DNA from: Myxococcales bacterium
GTDB taxonomy: Bacteria > Myxococcota_A > Polyangia > Polyangiales > JAFGIB01
DNA length: 64,000 bases
Assembly: GCA_029880325.1 (NCBI GenBank)
Contig: JAOUOP010000033.1
Location: forward strand, 23,397 to 87,396
Direction of reading: 5' to 3'
Made by a program: the position numbers and the translations under genes. The number at the start of each line of letters is the position of its first letter. Position 1 is the stretch's first letter. This document shows, in pieces, positions 8,209-17,809 of this stretch. Under the pieces are notes generated by a model. It was not told where the DNA came from, ran no database searches, and saw nothing but the letters and a program-made list of their open reading frames with translations.

Positions 8209-10965
8209 TCAGAAGGCGTTGCCCACGGTGAACTGGAAGGCCATGTCGTCTTCGTAGGGCTTGAGCGGAGTGAAGGGGAAGCCCCACTCGAAGCGCAGGG
8301 GTCCCAGGGGCGAAAACCAGCGAATGCCCAGACCCCAGGAGCTGCGCATGGCCGAGAGGTCGATGCCGCAGGGGTTGGTCGTCGGGTGGGGATCGGGGGC
8401 GGGTGGCTCGCACAGGGAGTCTTCCATGTTCCAGGCATTGCCCGTGTCCTGGAAGATCACGCCCTTGATGCCCACCGACTCGATGATCGGGAACTCGATC
8501 TCGAGGTTGTAGTACAGCTGCATGTTGCCGCCGATGCGGGAGCCGCGCGGATTGAGGCTCTGGAAGTCCGGGTCGTTGTAGCTGCCGCCGGTGCCCAGGC
8601 GCGGTCCGATGCTTCCCAGGTTGAAGCCGCGCAGGTCGGTGATGCCGCCCAGGAAGTAGCGCTCGAAGAGGGGCACGCCCTTGCCGTCTTTCGAGGTGAT
8701 GAGGCCCCATTCCACGTTCAGCTTGCCCACGAAGGACCAGAAGAGGGGCTGATAGCCGCGGAAGTTGGCGCGGTGCTTGATGAAGTTGAGGCTCGACAGC
8801 GTCCACTCCCTGTCCGAAACCTCGGTGGAGCCGGTCGCCCAGATGCCGGAGGTGGGAAAGAGTCGGTTGTTGCGCGTGTCGTAGGAGAGCGACAGCCGCA
8901 CGCTGCTGGTCACGCCGGAGCGGAAGAGGTTGCGGATGGGCACGACCTGGAAGCGGTTGAAGTCCTGGCCCGCGGCGCCAAAGGCGCCTCCCGTGGCTGG
9001 CGTGATCTCGGTGTATTCGAGGCGGTAGTTGAGGAAGATGCGCAGGTCTTCGTCGATAAAGTAGAGCGGATGGCCGAAGGTGAGATTGCCGCCGGTGGAG
9101 TCGCGGTTGAAGTCCGCCTGCTGCCTGAGCATCTTGTTGAGCTCGACGGCCATCGTCCAGTCGCTGCTGTAGAGGTAGGGCTCCACGAAGCGCACCTGGG
9201 CCATCTGCCGGATGCCAGATAGCTGCAAATTGAAGCTTAGCGACTGGCCGCGACCGAAGAGGTTTTCCTGCTGGATCTGGCCGGTGAGCAGGAAGTTTTC
9301 CTGGGAGGAGAAGCCGGCGCCGAGCTGGAAGGTTCCGGTCGGCCGTTCGACGACTTCGTAGTTGAGGATGATGCGGTCGGGCGTCTGGGCATCCTGCTCG
9401 GAGATCTCGACCGATTCGAAGTAACCCAGGGACATCATGCGGTCCTTGGAGCGCTCCACCAGGCTCTGGCTGTAGAGCTGGCCCTCGACCAGTCGGGCCT
9501 CGCGGCGCAGGACTTCGTCCCGCGTCTTGTTGTTGCCCTTGATGTTCATGCGCTGGATGTAGACCAGCGGCCCGCGCCGCACGCTGACGTAGACGTTGAC
9601 GATGCGGGTGTCGGGGTTGAGATCGGTCTGCGGCGTGACGTCGACGCGCGCGTAGCCGCGGTCGCGGTAGTAGCGGGTGATGTCTTGCAGGTTCTGGGCG
9701 ATGATCGAGCGGCTGAACCAGTCGCCGGGGTTGAGCTCGACCCACTCGCGCAGCTGCTTGCGCCCCGGCAGAGGTTCGATGTCGTGGCCGGCCTCGTCGG
9801 TTTCGCCGACCTTCACGCGCCCCACCCGGAAACGCGGGCCTTCGGTAATCGGGATCGTGATGTCGATGTAGTGGCGGTCGGGGGTCAGCTCGATGCGCGG
9901 CTCGGCCAGCTGTACCGTCAGGTAGCCGAAGTCGTAGTAATACGCCTGCAGCATCGTGAGATCCTGATCGAAGACCTCCTTGCGGTAGGTGTCGCCGGAA
10001 CTCAGGAACGACAGCGCTCCGGTCTCGCTGGTCTGCATGATGGAGCGCAGCTCGTCGGCTTCGATGTTCTCGTTGCCGATGAAGCGGATGCGGCGGACGG
10101 TGACCTCGTCGCCCTCGTCGATCACGAAGCGCACCGCGACCTCGAGGTTGGGCTTGGGGTCGAGTTCGTAGTGGACGCGAGCCAGGAAGAAGCCCTTTTC
10201 GGCGTAGAGCTTTTCGATCTCGGCGACCTGCTCGCGCACCGTGGTCTCCGACAGCACGGTGCCGGCCTCGAGGGTGACCTTCTCCTCCAGGTCGCTCTTG
10301 TCGACCTCGTCGTTGCCGTCGAAGACGACCTCGCCGATGACGGGCCGCTCTTCGACGATGAAGGTTAGGTCGACGCCGCCGTCGCGCTCGCGTGCGTCGA
10401 GGGCCACGTCGCGGAAGAATCCCGTGTCCCACAGCGCCTTGACGTCTGAGGTGGCCTCGGCGTCGCTGCAGGGCACGCCCTTGCGCAGTCGGATGGTGGC
10501 CCGGATGTCATCTGCCGCCACCCGTTTCTGGCCCTTGACCGCGATCTTGAGGATGCGCTTGCCGTCGCAGACCGTCTTGGGCATGCCGGGGCCGGCGGGC
10601 TCGGCTTCGGGCGCTTGTTCAGCGTCTGGATCGGCTTCCGCGTCTGGATCGGCTTCCGCGTCTGGGTCGGCTTCCGCGTCTGGGTCGGCTTCCGCGTCTG
10701 GGTCGGCTTCGGCTTCGGCTTTCTCCGGGGAGGTCTCGGTCTCAACTTCGGCTTCGCCGGCCTGGGATGGATCCTCGGCCGGCGCTTGGGCCTCGTCGCC
10801 TACGGGCGCCTGGGCCTCGTCGCCTGCGGCTTCGCCGGCATCGTCAGGGGCCGACTGGGCCGATGCTGGCACGGCCAGCAGCAGCATGGTTGCGAACACC
10901 ACGACCGCCGGCCCGGTTCGATGACGCCGATAGCGGTCCGATGATGCGCCCATGTCGAGTGGCAT
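8209..10965 (-). CDS. bamA: Outer membrane protein assembly factor BamA
   Basis: The 918-residue form starts at ATG 10963-10965; ATG 10951-10953 (MGASSDRYRRH) is equally possible and neither has a strong ribosome site. A signal peptide ends near ASAQSA. A low-complexity Ala/Asp/Glu segment with five ADPDAE-type hexapeptides follows, then five POTRA domains and a C-terminal 16-strand barrel ending in Phe (FTVGNAF). BamA inserts beta-barrel proteins into the outer membrane. It is longer than the usual 750-850 because of the acidic insert before POTRA1. It sits between lolD and skp. Confidence 0.96.
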   Translation of the reverse strand: MPLDMGASSDRYRRHRTGPAVVVFATMLLLAVPASAQSAPDDAGEAAGDEAQAPVGDEAQAPAEDPSQAGEAEVETETSPEKAEAEADPDAEADPDAEADPDAEADPDAEADPDAEQAPEAEPAGPGMPKTVCDGKRILKIAVKGQKRVAADDIRATIRLRKGVPCSDAEATSDVKALWDTGFFRDVALDARERDGGVDLTFIVEERPVIGEVVFDGNDEVDKSDLEEKVTLEAGTVLSETTVREQVAEIEKLYAEKGFFLARVHYELDPKPNLEVAVRFVIDEGDEVTVRRIRFIGNENIEADELRSIMQTSETGALSFLSSGDTYRKEVFDQDLTMLQAYYYDFGYLTVQLAEPRIELTPDRHYIDITIPITEGPRFRVGRVKVGETDEAGHDIEPLPGRKQLREWVELNPGDWFSRSIIAQNLQDITRYYRDRGYARVDVTPQTDLNPDTRIVNVYVSVRRGPLVYIQRMNIKGNNKTRDEVLRREARLVEGQLYSQSLVERSKDRMMSLGYFESVEISEQDAQTPDRIILNYEVVERPTGTFQLGAGFSSQENFLLTGQIQQENLFGRGQSLSFNLQLSGIRQMAQVRFVEPYLYSSDWTMAVELNKMLRQQADFNRDSTGGNLTFGHPLYFIDEDLRIFLNYRLEYTEITPATGGAFGAAGQDFNRFQVVPIRNLFRSGVTSSVRLSLSYDTRNNRLFPTSGIWATGSTEVSDREWTLSSLNFIKHRANFRGYQPLFWSFVGKLNVEWGLITSKDGKGVPLFERYFLGGITDLRGFNLGSIGPRLGTGGSYNDPDFQSLNPRGSRIGGNMQLYYNLEIEFPIIESVGIKGVIFQDTGNAWNMEDSLCEPPAPDPHPTTNPCGIDLSAMRSSWGLGIRWFSPLGPLRFEWGFPFTPLKPYEDDMAFQFTVGNAF
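10622..10711 (-). repeat. Five 18-bp tandem repeats inside bamA
   Basis: Five consecutive 18-base units (10622, 10640, 10658, 10676, 10694; plus-strand GCGTCTGGRTCGGCTTCS) encode the acidic hexapeptide repeat DPDAEA/ADPDAE near the mature N-terminus of BamA. Units differ only at single positions, so the array is recent and probably prone to copy-number change. Confidence 0.9.
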
Positions 10966-11149
10966 GCGGCGGCCCGCACGGTTTCGTTTCGATCGTCCGG
11001 CCAAGACCCCGAAAAAGCCTCGCGCCCTATAGCTTTGCCGCCCCCGGGGGTCAAGCTCGGAGCGCCCTGTGCACGGGTGCGCAGCTCGTGGCTTCCGGTG
11101 CTCCGACGCGGCCTCCTCGGGCGGCGTTTTCGGCGGCTGGCTGGGCCCT

Positions 11150-11869
11150 TCAGGAGCCATTCCGGCGCGGGGACTTTTCATCACTGTCGATGCGCCCGTC
11201 ACGCATGTGCACCACGCGCGGCATCTGCCCGGCGAGTTCGCGGCTGTGGGTGACCACCAGGAAGGTGGTGCCCCGGTTTTCGTTGAGCCCGAAGAGCAAC
11301 TCGTGCATGGAGCGGCCGGTGGTGGTGTCGAGGTTGCCGGTCGGTTCGTCGGCCAGCACCAGGCGGGGGTTCATGACCAGCGCTCGGGCCAGGGCCACGC
11401 GCTGCTGTTCTCCGCCCGATAGCTCGCCGGGGCGGTGGGTGAGGCGCTCCTTCAGCCCCACCTCCAGCAGCAGGGCCTCGGCGCGCTCGCGCAGGGCGCC
11501 CTTGCCCTCGCCGCGGATGCGTCCGGGCATCATCACGTTCTCCAGCGCGGTGAACTCAGGCAGCAGGTGGTGGAATTGAAAGACGAAGCCGATGCTGTGG
11601 TTGCGAAAGGCCGCCAGGCGCGCGCTGGAGTAGGTCGTGACGTCGTCACCGCCGTAGAAGATCTGACCCGCCGAGGGCAGATCCAGCGTGCCCAACAGGT
11701 GCAAGAGGGTGCTCTTGCCCGCGCCCGAGGGGCCCACGATGCACAGCATCTCGCCCTCGTCCACGCGCAGATCGATGCCCTTGAGAACGGGCACCGTGCG
11801 ACCTTCGTGCACGAAGCTCTTCTCCACCCCCTCGACCTTCACCAGTGGTTGATCCGGCATGACACTCAT
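11150..11869 (-). CDS. lolD: Lipoprotein-releasing ABC transporter ATPase LolD
   Basis: This 239-residue ATPase has Walker A GPSGAGKST (46-54), the signature LSGGEQQR, Walker B LVLADEPTGNLD and the switch His in VVTHS. The LolD/MacB-type subfamily fits the sequence and the neighbours. It powers release of lipoproteins from the inner membrane to LolA. Its start overlaps the stop of the permease gene by four bases (ATGA), and bamA follows. Confidence 0.95.
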   Translation of the reverse strand: MSVMPDQPLVKVEGVEKSFVHEGRTVPVLKGIDLRVDEGEMLCIVGPSGAGKSTLLHLLGTLDLPSAGQIFYGGDDVTTYSSARLAAFRNHSIGFVFQFHHLLPEFTALENVMMPGRIRGEGKGALRERAEALLLEVGLKERLTHRPGELSGGEQQRVALARALVMNPRLVLADEPTGNLDTTTGRSMHELLFGLNENRGTTFLVVTHSRELAGQMPRVVHMRDGRIDSDEKSPRRNGS

Positions 11870-14076
11870 TCGTAGCGAAGGGCGTTGACCGGACGCAGGC
11901 GACTGGCCAGCAGGGCGGGATAGACGGTCACCAGCAGGCAGACGACCACTGCGGCGAGCCCTGTGAACGCAAATTCAGTGATGTCCACGTGCACCGGCAG
12001 GCGGTCGATATAGTACACCTCGGGGTTCATGCGAATCCCGAAGTGCTCGGCGGCGAAGCAGGCCATGTAGCCGAGGAATAGGCCCAGGGCGGCGCCCAGC
12101 ATCCCGATGAGTCCGCCTTCGACGATGAAGACCGAGACGATCGAGCGATCCGAGGTACCCATGGCCTTCAGGATTGCCACCTCGCGGCCCTTCTCCTGCA
12201 CCATCAGTGTCAACGTGCCGGCGATGCAGAAGCTGGCCACCAGGATCGCGATTCCCAGGGCCACGAACATGGCGAGCTTTTCGAGGGCCAGGGCACCGAA
12301 GAGACGGCGGTTGAGTTCCTGCCAGTCGCGCACGCGAACTTCCTGGCGGCCCACCGCCGCCGTGATCGCCTGCGCGGTGGCCGGTGCCCGCTCGATGTCG
12401 GCCACTCGCACCTCGACCCCGCTGATGCCTTCACCGATGCCGAGGAAGCGTTGGGCCTGGGGCAGCGATACGTACGTGAACTTCATATCGTACTCGTACA
12501 TGCCGCTGTAGAAGATCCCGGCCACGCGAAACGGGCGCGACTTGGGCATCGGGCCCGAGGGACCGAGCGCGCCCAGGGGGGCGACCACGTTGACCTCGTC
12601 GCCCACGTACAGTCGCAGGGCGCGCGCCAGCTCCTGTCCGATGACGATGCCCGGCAAGATGTCCCTGGGTGGCGCATCAGGGGCGGCCTGGGGCTTGGCG
12701 TCGCGAAGGAAATCTTCGAGCTTGGCGATGCGGCGCTCGAGGTCGCGGCGTTCGGCTTCGAGGGTCGGGCCCTGGGGGCCTTCGGGGCTTGCTTCGGCGG
12801 GCTCTTTCGCCAGGGCAGGGCCGACGCCAGCGTCGCGGGCTGGGGTGGCGCCCGCATCGGCGGCCGGCGGCAGGGGATCGGGCGGCTCGGCGCGGGTGTC
12901 CTGGCGACGCAGGCGACTGCCGAGCAAGGAGAAGGGATCGCGCACCACGTCCGGAGGCAGGTCGAGCAGCTTTTCCGGATGGCTGAGATATTCGAGGCGA
13001 CCGCTTTTGAGGTTGTTGGGCAGTTCGTTGACCTGGCCGATGCTCTCGGGGTCGATGCCGCGCAGCACCGCCGTGGCGAGGTTGGAGGCGCTCGAGAGCA
13101 TCACCTCGCCGTTGATGTAGGGGGCGGCGCCGCTTACGCCGGGCACGCGCCGAACCGCGGTGAGCGTGGGTGACCAGTCCTCGATCTGGCCGTGCTCGCG
13201 GTCGACGACGATGTGGGCGTTGTTGCCGAGGATCTTGCGCTTGAGGTCGTGGCGAAAGCCGCCCATCACCGACAGCGTGGTCGTCAGCGCCATGCAGGAG
13301 ACGGTGACCGCTCCCACCGACAACATACTGATGACCGCCAGAAAGCCGCTCTTCTTCGAGCGCAGGTGACGGGCGGCCACCAGTGATTCGAAGCCGAAGG
13401 CCTCCACCAGGTTCAGCAGCAGCGGCATCAGCCGCACCATCAGCCTGAGGGCGCCCGCGGTGCTCAGCAGGTGGCGCAGGGCCGGCGGTCCGACCTGGGA
13501 GAGGTCGCCTCCGGGGGGGCGCGCCGGCAGCGCGTACAGCGCCCAGCCCACGAGCAGCACCAGCGTGACGTCGACGAACAGCCAGATCACGCGCCGGGCC
13601 GTCGGTGCCAGCAGGCGGAAGCTGGCGATGGCGGCACCGAGCGACAATACGCCACCGATCGAGGTGGCCCCGATGCTGGTGGTGACCCAGGCCTCGCGGC
13701 CGGTCGGCACCACCAACCCGACACCGTCGCCGAGCATGGCGGCCACGGACGGATGCACGAAGGCTGCGATTGCACTGGCGGCGCCCAGGCTGTGCAGTAC
13801 GCCTGCGCCACCCAGTAGCATCAAGCGGCCCCGGCCCAGGCTCCGGCGCGGTCGCAGCAGTTGCTGCATGGTGGTGGCGATACCGAGCAGACACAGCAGC
13901 GACAGACTGCCGACAGCCGTCCCAATAAGCAGCGCGGCCAGCTCTGGGTCGTTGAGCGCGCGGCGCGCCAGCGACTCATGACCGGCGCCGGCCACCGCCT
14001 GGGCGGCAAGCAGCGCCGGTGCGAGCACGGCGTAGGTGCCAGAGATCCGGCCAATACCCGGGTCGCGTGCCTTCAT
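11866..14076 (-). CDS. lolC: LolC/LolE-type ABC permease with extra N-terminal membrane domain
   Basis: This 736-residue protein starts at ATG 14074-14076, which shares one base with the lysS stop. The C-terminal part is a typical LolC/E permease: FESLVAARHL and MLSVGAVTVSCMAL near residue 230-260, a periplasmic MacB-like domain, three C-terminal membrane helices with EKGREVAILKAMG, and an end SRLRPVNALRYE. Unusual are about 225 extra N-terminal residues with four or five predicted membrane helices and a Pro/Ala-rich plus charged helical insert at about 395-470 in the periplasmic domain. Only one permease gene is visible, so it may act as a homodimer with LolD. Confidence 0.9.
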   Translation of the reverse strand: MKARDPGIGRISGTYAVLAPALLAAQAVAGAGHESLARRALNDPELAALLIGTAVGSLSLLCLLGIATTMQQLLRPRRSLGRGRLMLLGGAGVLHSLGAASAIAAFVHPSVAAMLGDGVGLVVPTGREAWVTTSIGATSIGGVLSLGAAIASFRLLAPTARRVIWLFVDVTLVLLVGWALYALPARPPGGDLSQVGPPALRHLLSTAGALRLMVRLMPLLLNLVEAFGFESLVAARHLRSKKSGFLAVISMLSVGAVTVSCMALTTTLSVMGGFRHDLKRKILGNNAHIVVDREHGQIEDWSPTLTAVRRVPGVSGAAPYINGEVMLSSASNLATAVLRGIDPESIGQVNELPNNLKSGRLEYLSHPEKLLDLPPDVVRDPFSLLGSRLRRQDTRAEPPDPLPPAADAGATPARDAGVGPALAKEPAEASPEGPQGPTLEAERRDLERRIAKLEDFLRDAKPQAAPDAPPRDILPGIVIGQELARALRLYVGDEVNVVAPLGALGPSGPMPKSRPFRVAGIFYSGMYEYDMKFTYVSLPQAQRFLGIGEGISGVEVRVADIERAPATAQAITAAVGRQEVRVRDWQELNRRLFGALALEKLAMFVALGIAILVASFCIAGTLTLMVQEKGREVAILKAMGTSDRSIVSVFIVEGGLIGMLGAALGLFLGYMACFAAEHFGIRMNPEVYYIDRLPVHVDITEFAFTGLAAVVVCLLVTVYPALLASRLRPVNALRYE

Positions 14077-15668
14077 TATTTCTCCGGCTTCAGCAGCGGA
14101 AACAGCAGCACGTCGCGGATCGACGGCTGTCCGCACAGCAACATCACCACCCGGTCAACGCCGATGCCGAGCCCCGCCGTCGGTGGCATGCCGTGCTGCA
14201 GCGCACGGATGTAGTCGGCATCGAACTCCATGGCCTCTTCGTCGCCGCGCTCGCGATCGGCCATCTGCTGATGAAAGCGCTCGGCCTGGTCGTCGGGATC
14301 GTTGAGTTCGCTGAAGGCATTGGCGATCTCGCGCTCTTCGATGAAGAGTTCGAAGCGGTCGACGAAGCGCTCGTCCTCGTCGTTGCGCCGGGCCAGCGGC
14401 GAGACCTCCACCGGATGCTCGGTGACGAAGACGGGTAGGGCTTTTTCGCCGTCGGCGTTGCGGTAAAGCGCCGACAGCTGGGGTTCGGCCAGGTGCTCGA
14501 AGAGCACGGAGATGCGCGCCCCGTAGCTTTGGCAGTGCGACAACGCGGCGCGTAGGGCATCGTCCAGCTCTGACATCACCGCATCACAGGCCTGCTTCAG
14601 CGCGGGCGCTTCGTGCACGATCTGCGCCGACAGGGCCTGGGCCAGCCGGGCCTCGGGGCCGTCGGGGCGCTCGACGTCCAGGGAGGCCACGATCGCCTCG
14701 CGCATGGTCACGCGCGCGAAGTCCGCCTGCAGATCCACGCTGCGCTCTTCGCTCAGCTCCGGAAAGTGCTCGCGCACGGCGGCGTCGCAGTCGCGCAGCA
14801 GCGCTTCGGTCAGATCCATCAGGTCTTCGTAGGTCGCATAGGCCTGATACAGCTCGATGAGCGTAAACTCGGGGTTGTGGCGCGTGCTGACCCCTTCGTT
14901 GCGAAAGGTGCGCGCCACCTCGAAGACGCGGTCGAGGCCGCCCACCACCAGGCGCTTGAGGTAGAGTTCGGGCGCCACCCGCAGGTACAGCGGAATGTCG
15001 AGGGCGTTGTGGTGGGTGCGAAAGGGCCGCGCCGTGGCCCCGCCGAGCAGCGAGTGCAGGATCGGCGTCTCCACCTCCATGAAGTCGCGCGCCTCGAGAA
15101 AGTGCCGCATGCGCGAGACGATCAGGCTGCGCGCCCGAAACACCTGCGCGGCTGCCGGATTGGCGAAGAGGTCCACGTAGCGCTCGCGGTAGCGCTTTTC
15201 GACGTCGCTGAGCCCGTGCCACTTGTCGGGAGGCGGCAAAAGGGCCTTGGAGAGGTGCTCGTAGTGGGTGGCCTTGACCGTCAGCGCGCCGGTGCGGGTG
15301 CGCAGCAGGGGGCCGCGCACGGCCACGTGGTCGGCGAGATCGACGGTCTTGTATTCGGCGGCTTGGGCTTCTGAGAGCAAGTCCGGACGCACCAGGGCCT
15401 GGGCGTTGCCGTGGGGCGTCTTGATCACCAGGAAGGGGCCGCGCTTGGCGATCACGCGACCGTAGAGCGGGTAGCTCCGCGCGTCCTCGGGTAGCTCGCC
15501 CTCCATGGGCAGGGCGGCGCAGCGCTCGGGGTCGTTGGCGATTGCCACCACCTCGCGCCGGGCCTCTTCGTCGGCCTCGAAGCCGTTGGGGAAGGGACGA
15601 CCCCCGGCCTCCATCAGCTTCTCCACGTGCCGCCTGCGCGCGGCGATCAGCTCGTCCTCGCTAGCCAC
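14076..15668 (-). CDS. lysS: Lysyl-tRNA synthetase, class II
   Basis: This 530-residue enzyme charges tRNA-Lys. It has an N-terminal OB-fold (about 55-180), motif 2 around FRNEGVSTRHNPEFTLIEL and motif 3 GLGIGVDRVVMLL near the C-terminus. It begins with GTG (complement of 15666-15668). The gene ends at TAA, sharing one base with the permease ATG, so the lol genes are probably co-transcribed with it. The prfB-lysS order is common in bacteria. Confidence 0.97.
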   Translation of the reverse strand: MASEDELIAARRRHVEKLMEAGGRPFPNGFEADEEARREVVAIANDPERCAALPMEGELPEDARSYPLYGRVIAKRGPFLVIKTPHGNAQALVRPDLLSEAQAAEYKTVDLADHVAVRGPLLRTRTGALTVKATHYEHLSKALLPPPDKWHGLSDVEKRYRERYVDLFANPAAAQVFRARSLIVSRMRHFLEARDFMEVETPILHSLLGGATARPFRTHHNALDIPLYLRVAPELYLKRLVVGGLDRVFEVARTFRNEGVSTRHNPEFTLIELYQAYATYEDLMDLTEALLRDCDAAVREHFPELSEERSVDLQADFARVTMREAIVASLDVERPDGPEARLAQALSAQIVHEAPALKQACDAVMSELDDALRAALSHCQSYGARISVLFEHLAEPQLSALYRNADGEKALPVFVTEHPVEVSPLARRNDEDERFVDRFELFIEEREIANAFSELNDPDDQAERFHQQMADRERGDEEAMEFDADYIRALQHGMPPTAGLGIGVDRVVMLLCGQPSIRDVLLFPLLKPEK

Positions 15669-15790
15669 TTTGCTGCTCTCCTGGCCGCCTTCGGCCCTTG
15701 CCGCGACCGCGCATCCTCTGGAGGCCGCCAGCTGCGGCTCCCCTTCTGAGCCCGAAGCCGCGGCGATGCAAGCCTTCTGTGGCCCCTCGG

Positions 15791-16934
15791 CTAGCTCGAC
15801 TCGGCATCCGCGCTCTCCCGCTCCGCTGCCGCCTTGAGCAAATAGGCTTCGATAAAGGCATCGAGGTCGCCGTCCAGTACGGCGCCGCTGTCGGTGGCTT
15901 TGTGGTCGGTGCGCTCGTCCTTGACCATGGTGTAGGGGTGCAGGGTGTAGGTGCGGACCTGGGAGCCGAAGGCGATCGCCAGCTGATTGCTGGTGTAGTT
16001 CGAGGCGAACTCCGCCTCCCGCTCCTGTCGCTGCTTCTCGTAGAGCCGCCCGCGCAGCATCTTCATGGCGGTCGAGCGGTTTTTGTGCTGGGAGCGCTCG
16101 GCCTGGCAGCTGACCACGATGCCGGAGGGCAGGTGGGTCAGGCGGATGGCCGACTCGGTGCGGTTGACGTGCTGGCCGCCGGCGCCGCTGGCGCGGAAGG
16201 TGTCGACGCGCAGGTCTTCGGGTTTGATCTCGATGGTGTCGTCGTCTTCGCCCAGGTCGGGCACCACGAAGACCGCCGCGAAGGCCGTGTGGCGTCGGGC
16301 GGCGGCGTCGAATGGGCTGATCCGGATCAATCGGTGGACGCCGTTTTCGGCGCGCAAAAAGCCGTAGGCCAGCGGACCTGAGACGGTGAATGAAACGTCC
16401 TTGATGCCCGCCTCGTCGCCAGGCTGATGGCTGACGATCTCGGTCTTGAAGCCCTTGCGCTCGCAGAAGCGCAGGTACATCCGCATCAGCATCTCGGCCC
16501 AGTCCTGGGCATCGACGCCGCCAGCGCCCGGATTGATCGAGACGATGGCGTCGGCCCGATCCTGCTCACCGCTGAGCATGCGCTGCAGCTCCAGCTCGCG
16601 CACCCGGGCGTCGAGTTCTGGCAACTGCTGGCCCAGCTCCTGCACCAGGGCTTCGTCCTCGTCGGCCAGCGCCAACTCCAGCAGCTCCTCGAGCTCGGTC
16701 ACCTCGGAGTTGAGGCTCTCGAAGCGCTTGACCGTCTCCTCGAGTCCCGCGCGCTGGCTCAATATGGCGCGGGCAGCATCCGGGTCATCCCAGAAACCCT
16801 CGCGTAAACTCTGGTCATCGAAGCCGTCGATCTGACGCTTTAGGCCATCGACGTCAAAGATACCTCCCCAGCATCGATAGACGCTGAGTGAGATCCTGCA
16901 GGTTTTGGCGAATCTCGGACGGGGCTGTGGTCAT
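15791..16934 (-). CDS. prfB: Peptide chain release factor 2, made by programmed +1 frameshift
   Basis: The full protein (380 residues) joins complement 16857-16934 (26 codons from ATG, ending CTT) to complement 15791-16855; base 16856 is skipped. The in-frame UGA after CTT is the classical RF2 autoregulatory stop. Reading on gives L-DVDGLKRQIDGF, as expected for RF2. The C-terminal part has GAGGQ for peptidyl-tRNA hydrolysis and SPF (in RISPFD) for UGA/UAA recognition. Abundant RF2 would terminate at the UGA; scarce RF2 favours the shift. Annotating only the downstream frame from 16762 would lose the N-terminus. Confidence 0.95.
16853..16869 (-). promoter_or_regulatory. prfB: prfB programmed frameshift site
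   Basis: On the minus strand the site reads GGGGAGGTATCTTTGAC: an internal Shine-Dalgarno-like GGGGAGG, the slippery CTT, the stop TGA and a following C. This is nearly identical to the known bacterial RF2 frameshift signal. Confidence 0.95.
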
Positions 16935-17056
16935 GGCTGTGTGGGGGCGCGCGCTTTGGGGGTTGGGGGCGACGCGCCGGCAGCAGCGCTAGCGCGACGG
17001 CCCCGGGGTGTCAATCGATTTGCACCCGCGCGCCCGGTCGAGACAGGGCTGGCCCC

Positions 17057-17500
17057 TCAGCTGGTGCGGCGCTTGGCCAGCAACTTTTCGTAGAGCACGG
17101 GGCCGAGGCTGTCGACCATCAGCCGCTCCACCGTGGCCTCGACCGCCTGTCGCCCCTGGTCGGAGTCGAAGACGAAACGGATGCCCATGCCCGGGGGCTG
17201 GGCGGCGTCGGCCTGCTCGGGGGTCACCGTCCATTGCACGCGTCCGGCGAGGATCAGCGGATCCTCCAGGGCGGGCACTCCCAGCTTGAAGATGAAGTCG
17301 GTGCCCACCGCCAGCGGCTTCTCCGTCTGGATGAAGGTGCCGCCACGGCCGATGTTTTTTGTATAGTCGGCGAAAAAGGAATTCAGCCGCTTGTATTCAA
17401 CGCGCAACTCGATGGGCGCGCGCGCTTCGATGCGCCGGTCGCCGGATGCTATCGCTGCCGGCGCCGAAATTCGGTCGCGTGTGTCGTCGCCATCGGACAC
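17057..17500 (-). CDS. PilZ domain protein
   Basis: This 147-residue protein starts with GTG (complement of 17498-17500). It has the PilZ features RRIEAR (RxxxR motif) near residue 22 and NIGRGGTFIQTEKPL near 50, followed by LAGRVQW and GMGIRF, as in the PilZ-like domain that is multiplied in myxobacteria. PilZ domains usually bind cyclic di-GMP. The second motif is normally D/NxSxxG; here Gly replaces the Ser, so binding may be weak or lost. It diverges from the TonB-like gene. Confidence 0.85.
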   Translation of the reverse strand: MSDGDDTRDRISAPAAIASGDRRIEARAPIELRVEYKRLNSFFADYTKNIGRGGTFIQTEKPLAVGTDFIFKLGVPALEDPLILAGRVQWTVTPEQADAAQPPGMGIRFVFDSDQGRQAVEATVERLMVDSLGPVLYEKLLAKRRTS

Positions 17501-17809
17501 CCCGCAAGATTAGCTCGGAATAGGGGGTAATTCCCACGACGATCGTGATCTCCGTCACCTCTTTTGGGTCATTTTGCCTGCTCCATGAAGCCCGCCGGGT
17601 GTCCGAGAGCTTGGGCTGTCCCAACCGCGATACCGAGCCGTCTCCGGCCCGCCCGTACATTACCCGATAATTCGTGGCACTTCCCCAGGTTCGGGTGTAT
17701 CAATAGGTTCGCTGGATCGCGCGTCAGGGTGGGCATTGCCACATCAGCTGCGCTCGAACAGCAGGCCGAGAATCGGCCGTTGCGCTGAGGGAAGAAGGGG
17801 ATACCTGAC
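17501..17809. other. Divergent intergenic region, PilZ gene / TonB-like gene
   Basis: These 309 bases separate two divergent genes and must hold promoters for both. No convincing -35/-10 pair, sigma-54 site or operator was identified. A ribosome-site-like GGGAAGAAGG lies just upstream of ATG 17810. Confidence 0.4.

Noticed and set aside
17660..17690. TGGCAC near 17668 as a sigma-54 promoter
   Set aside because: The GC element at the required -12 spacing is missing.
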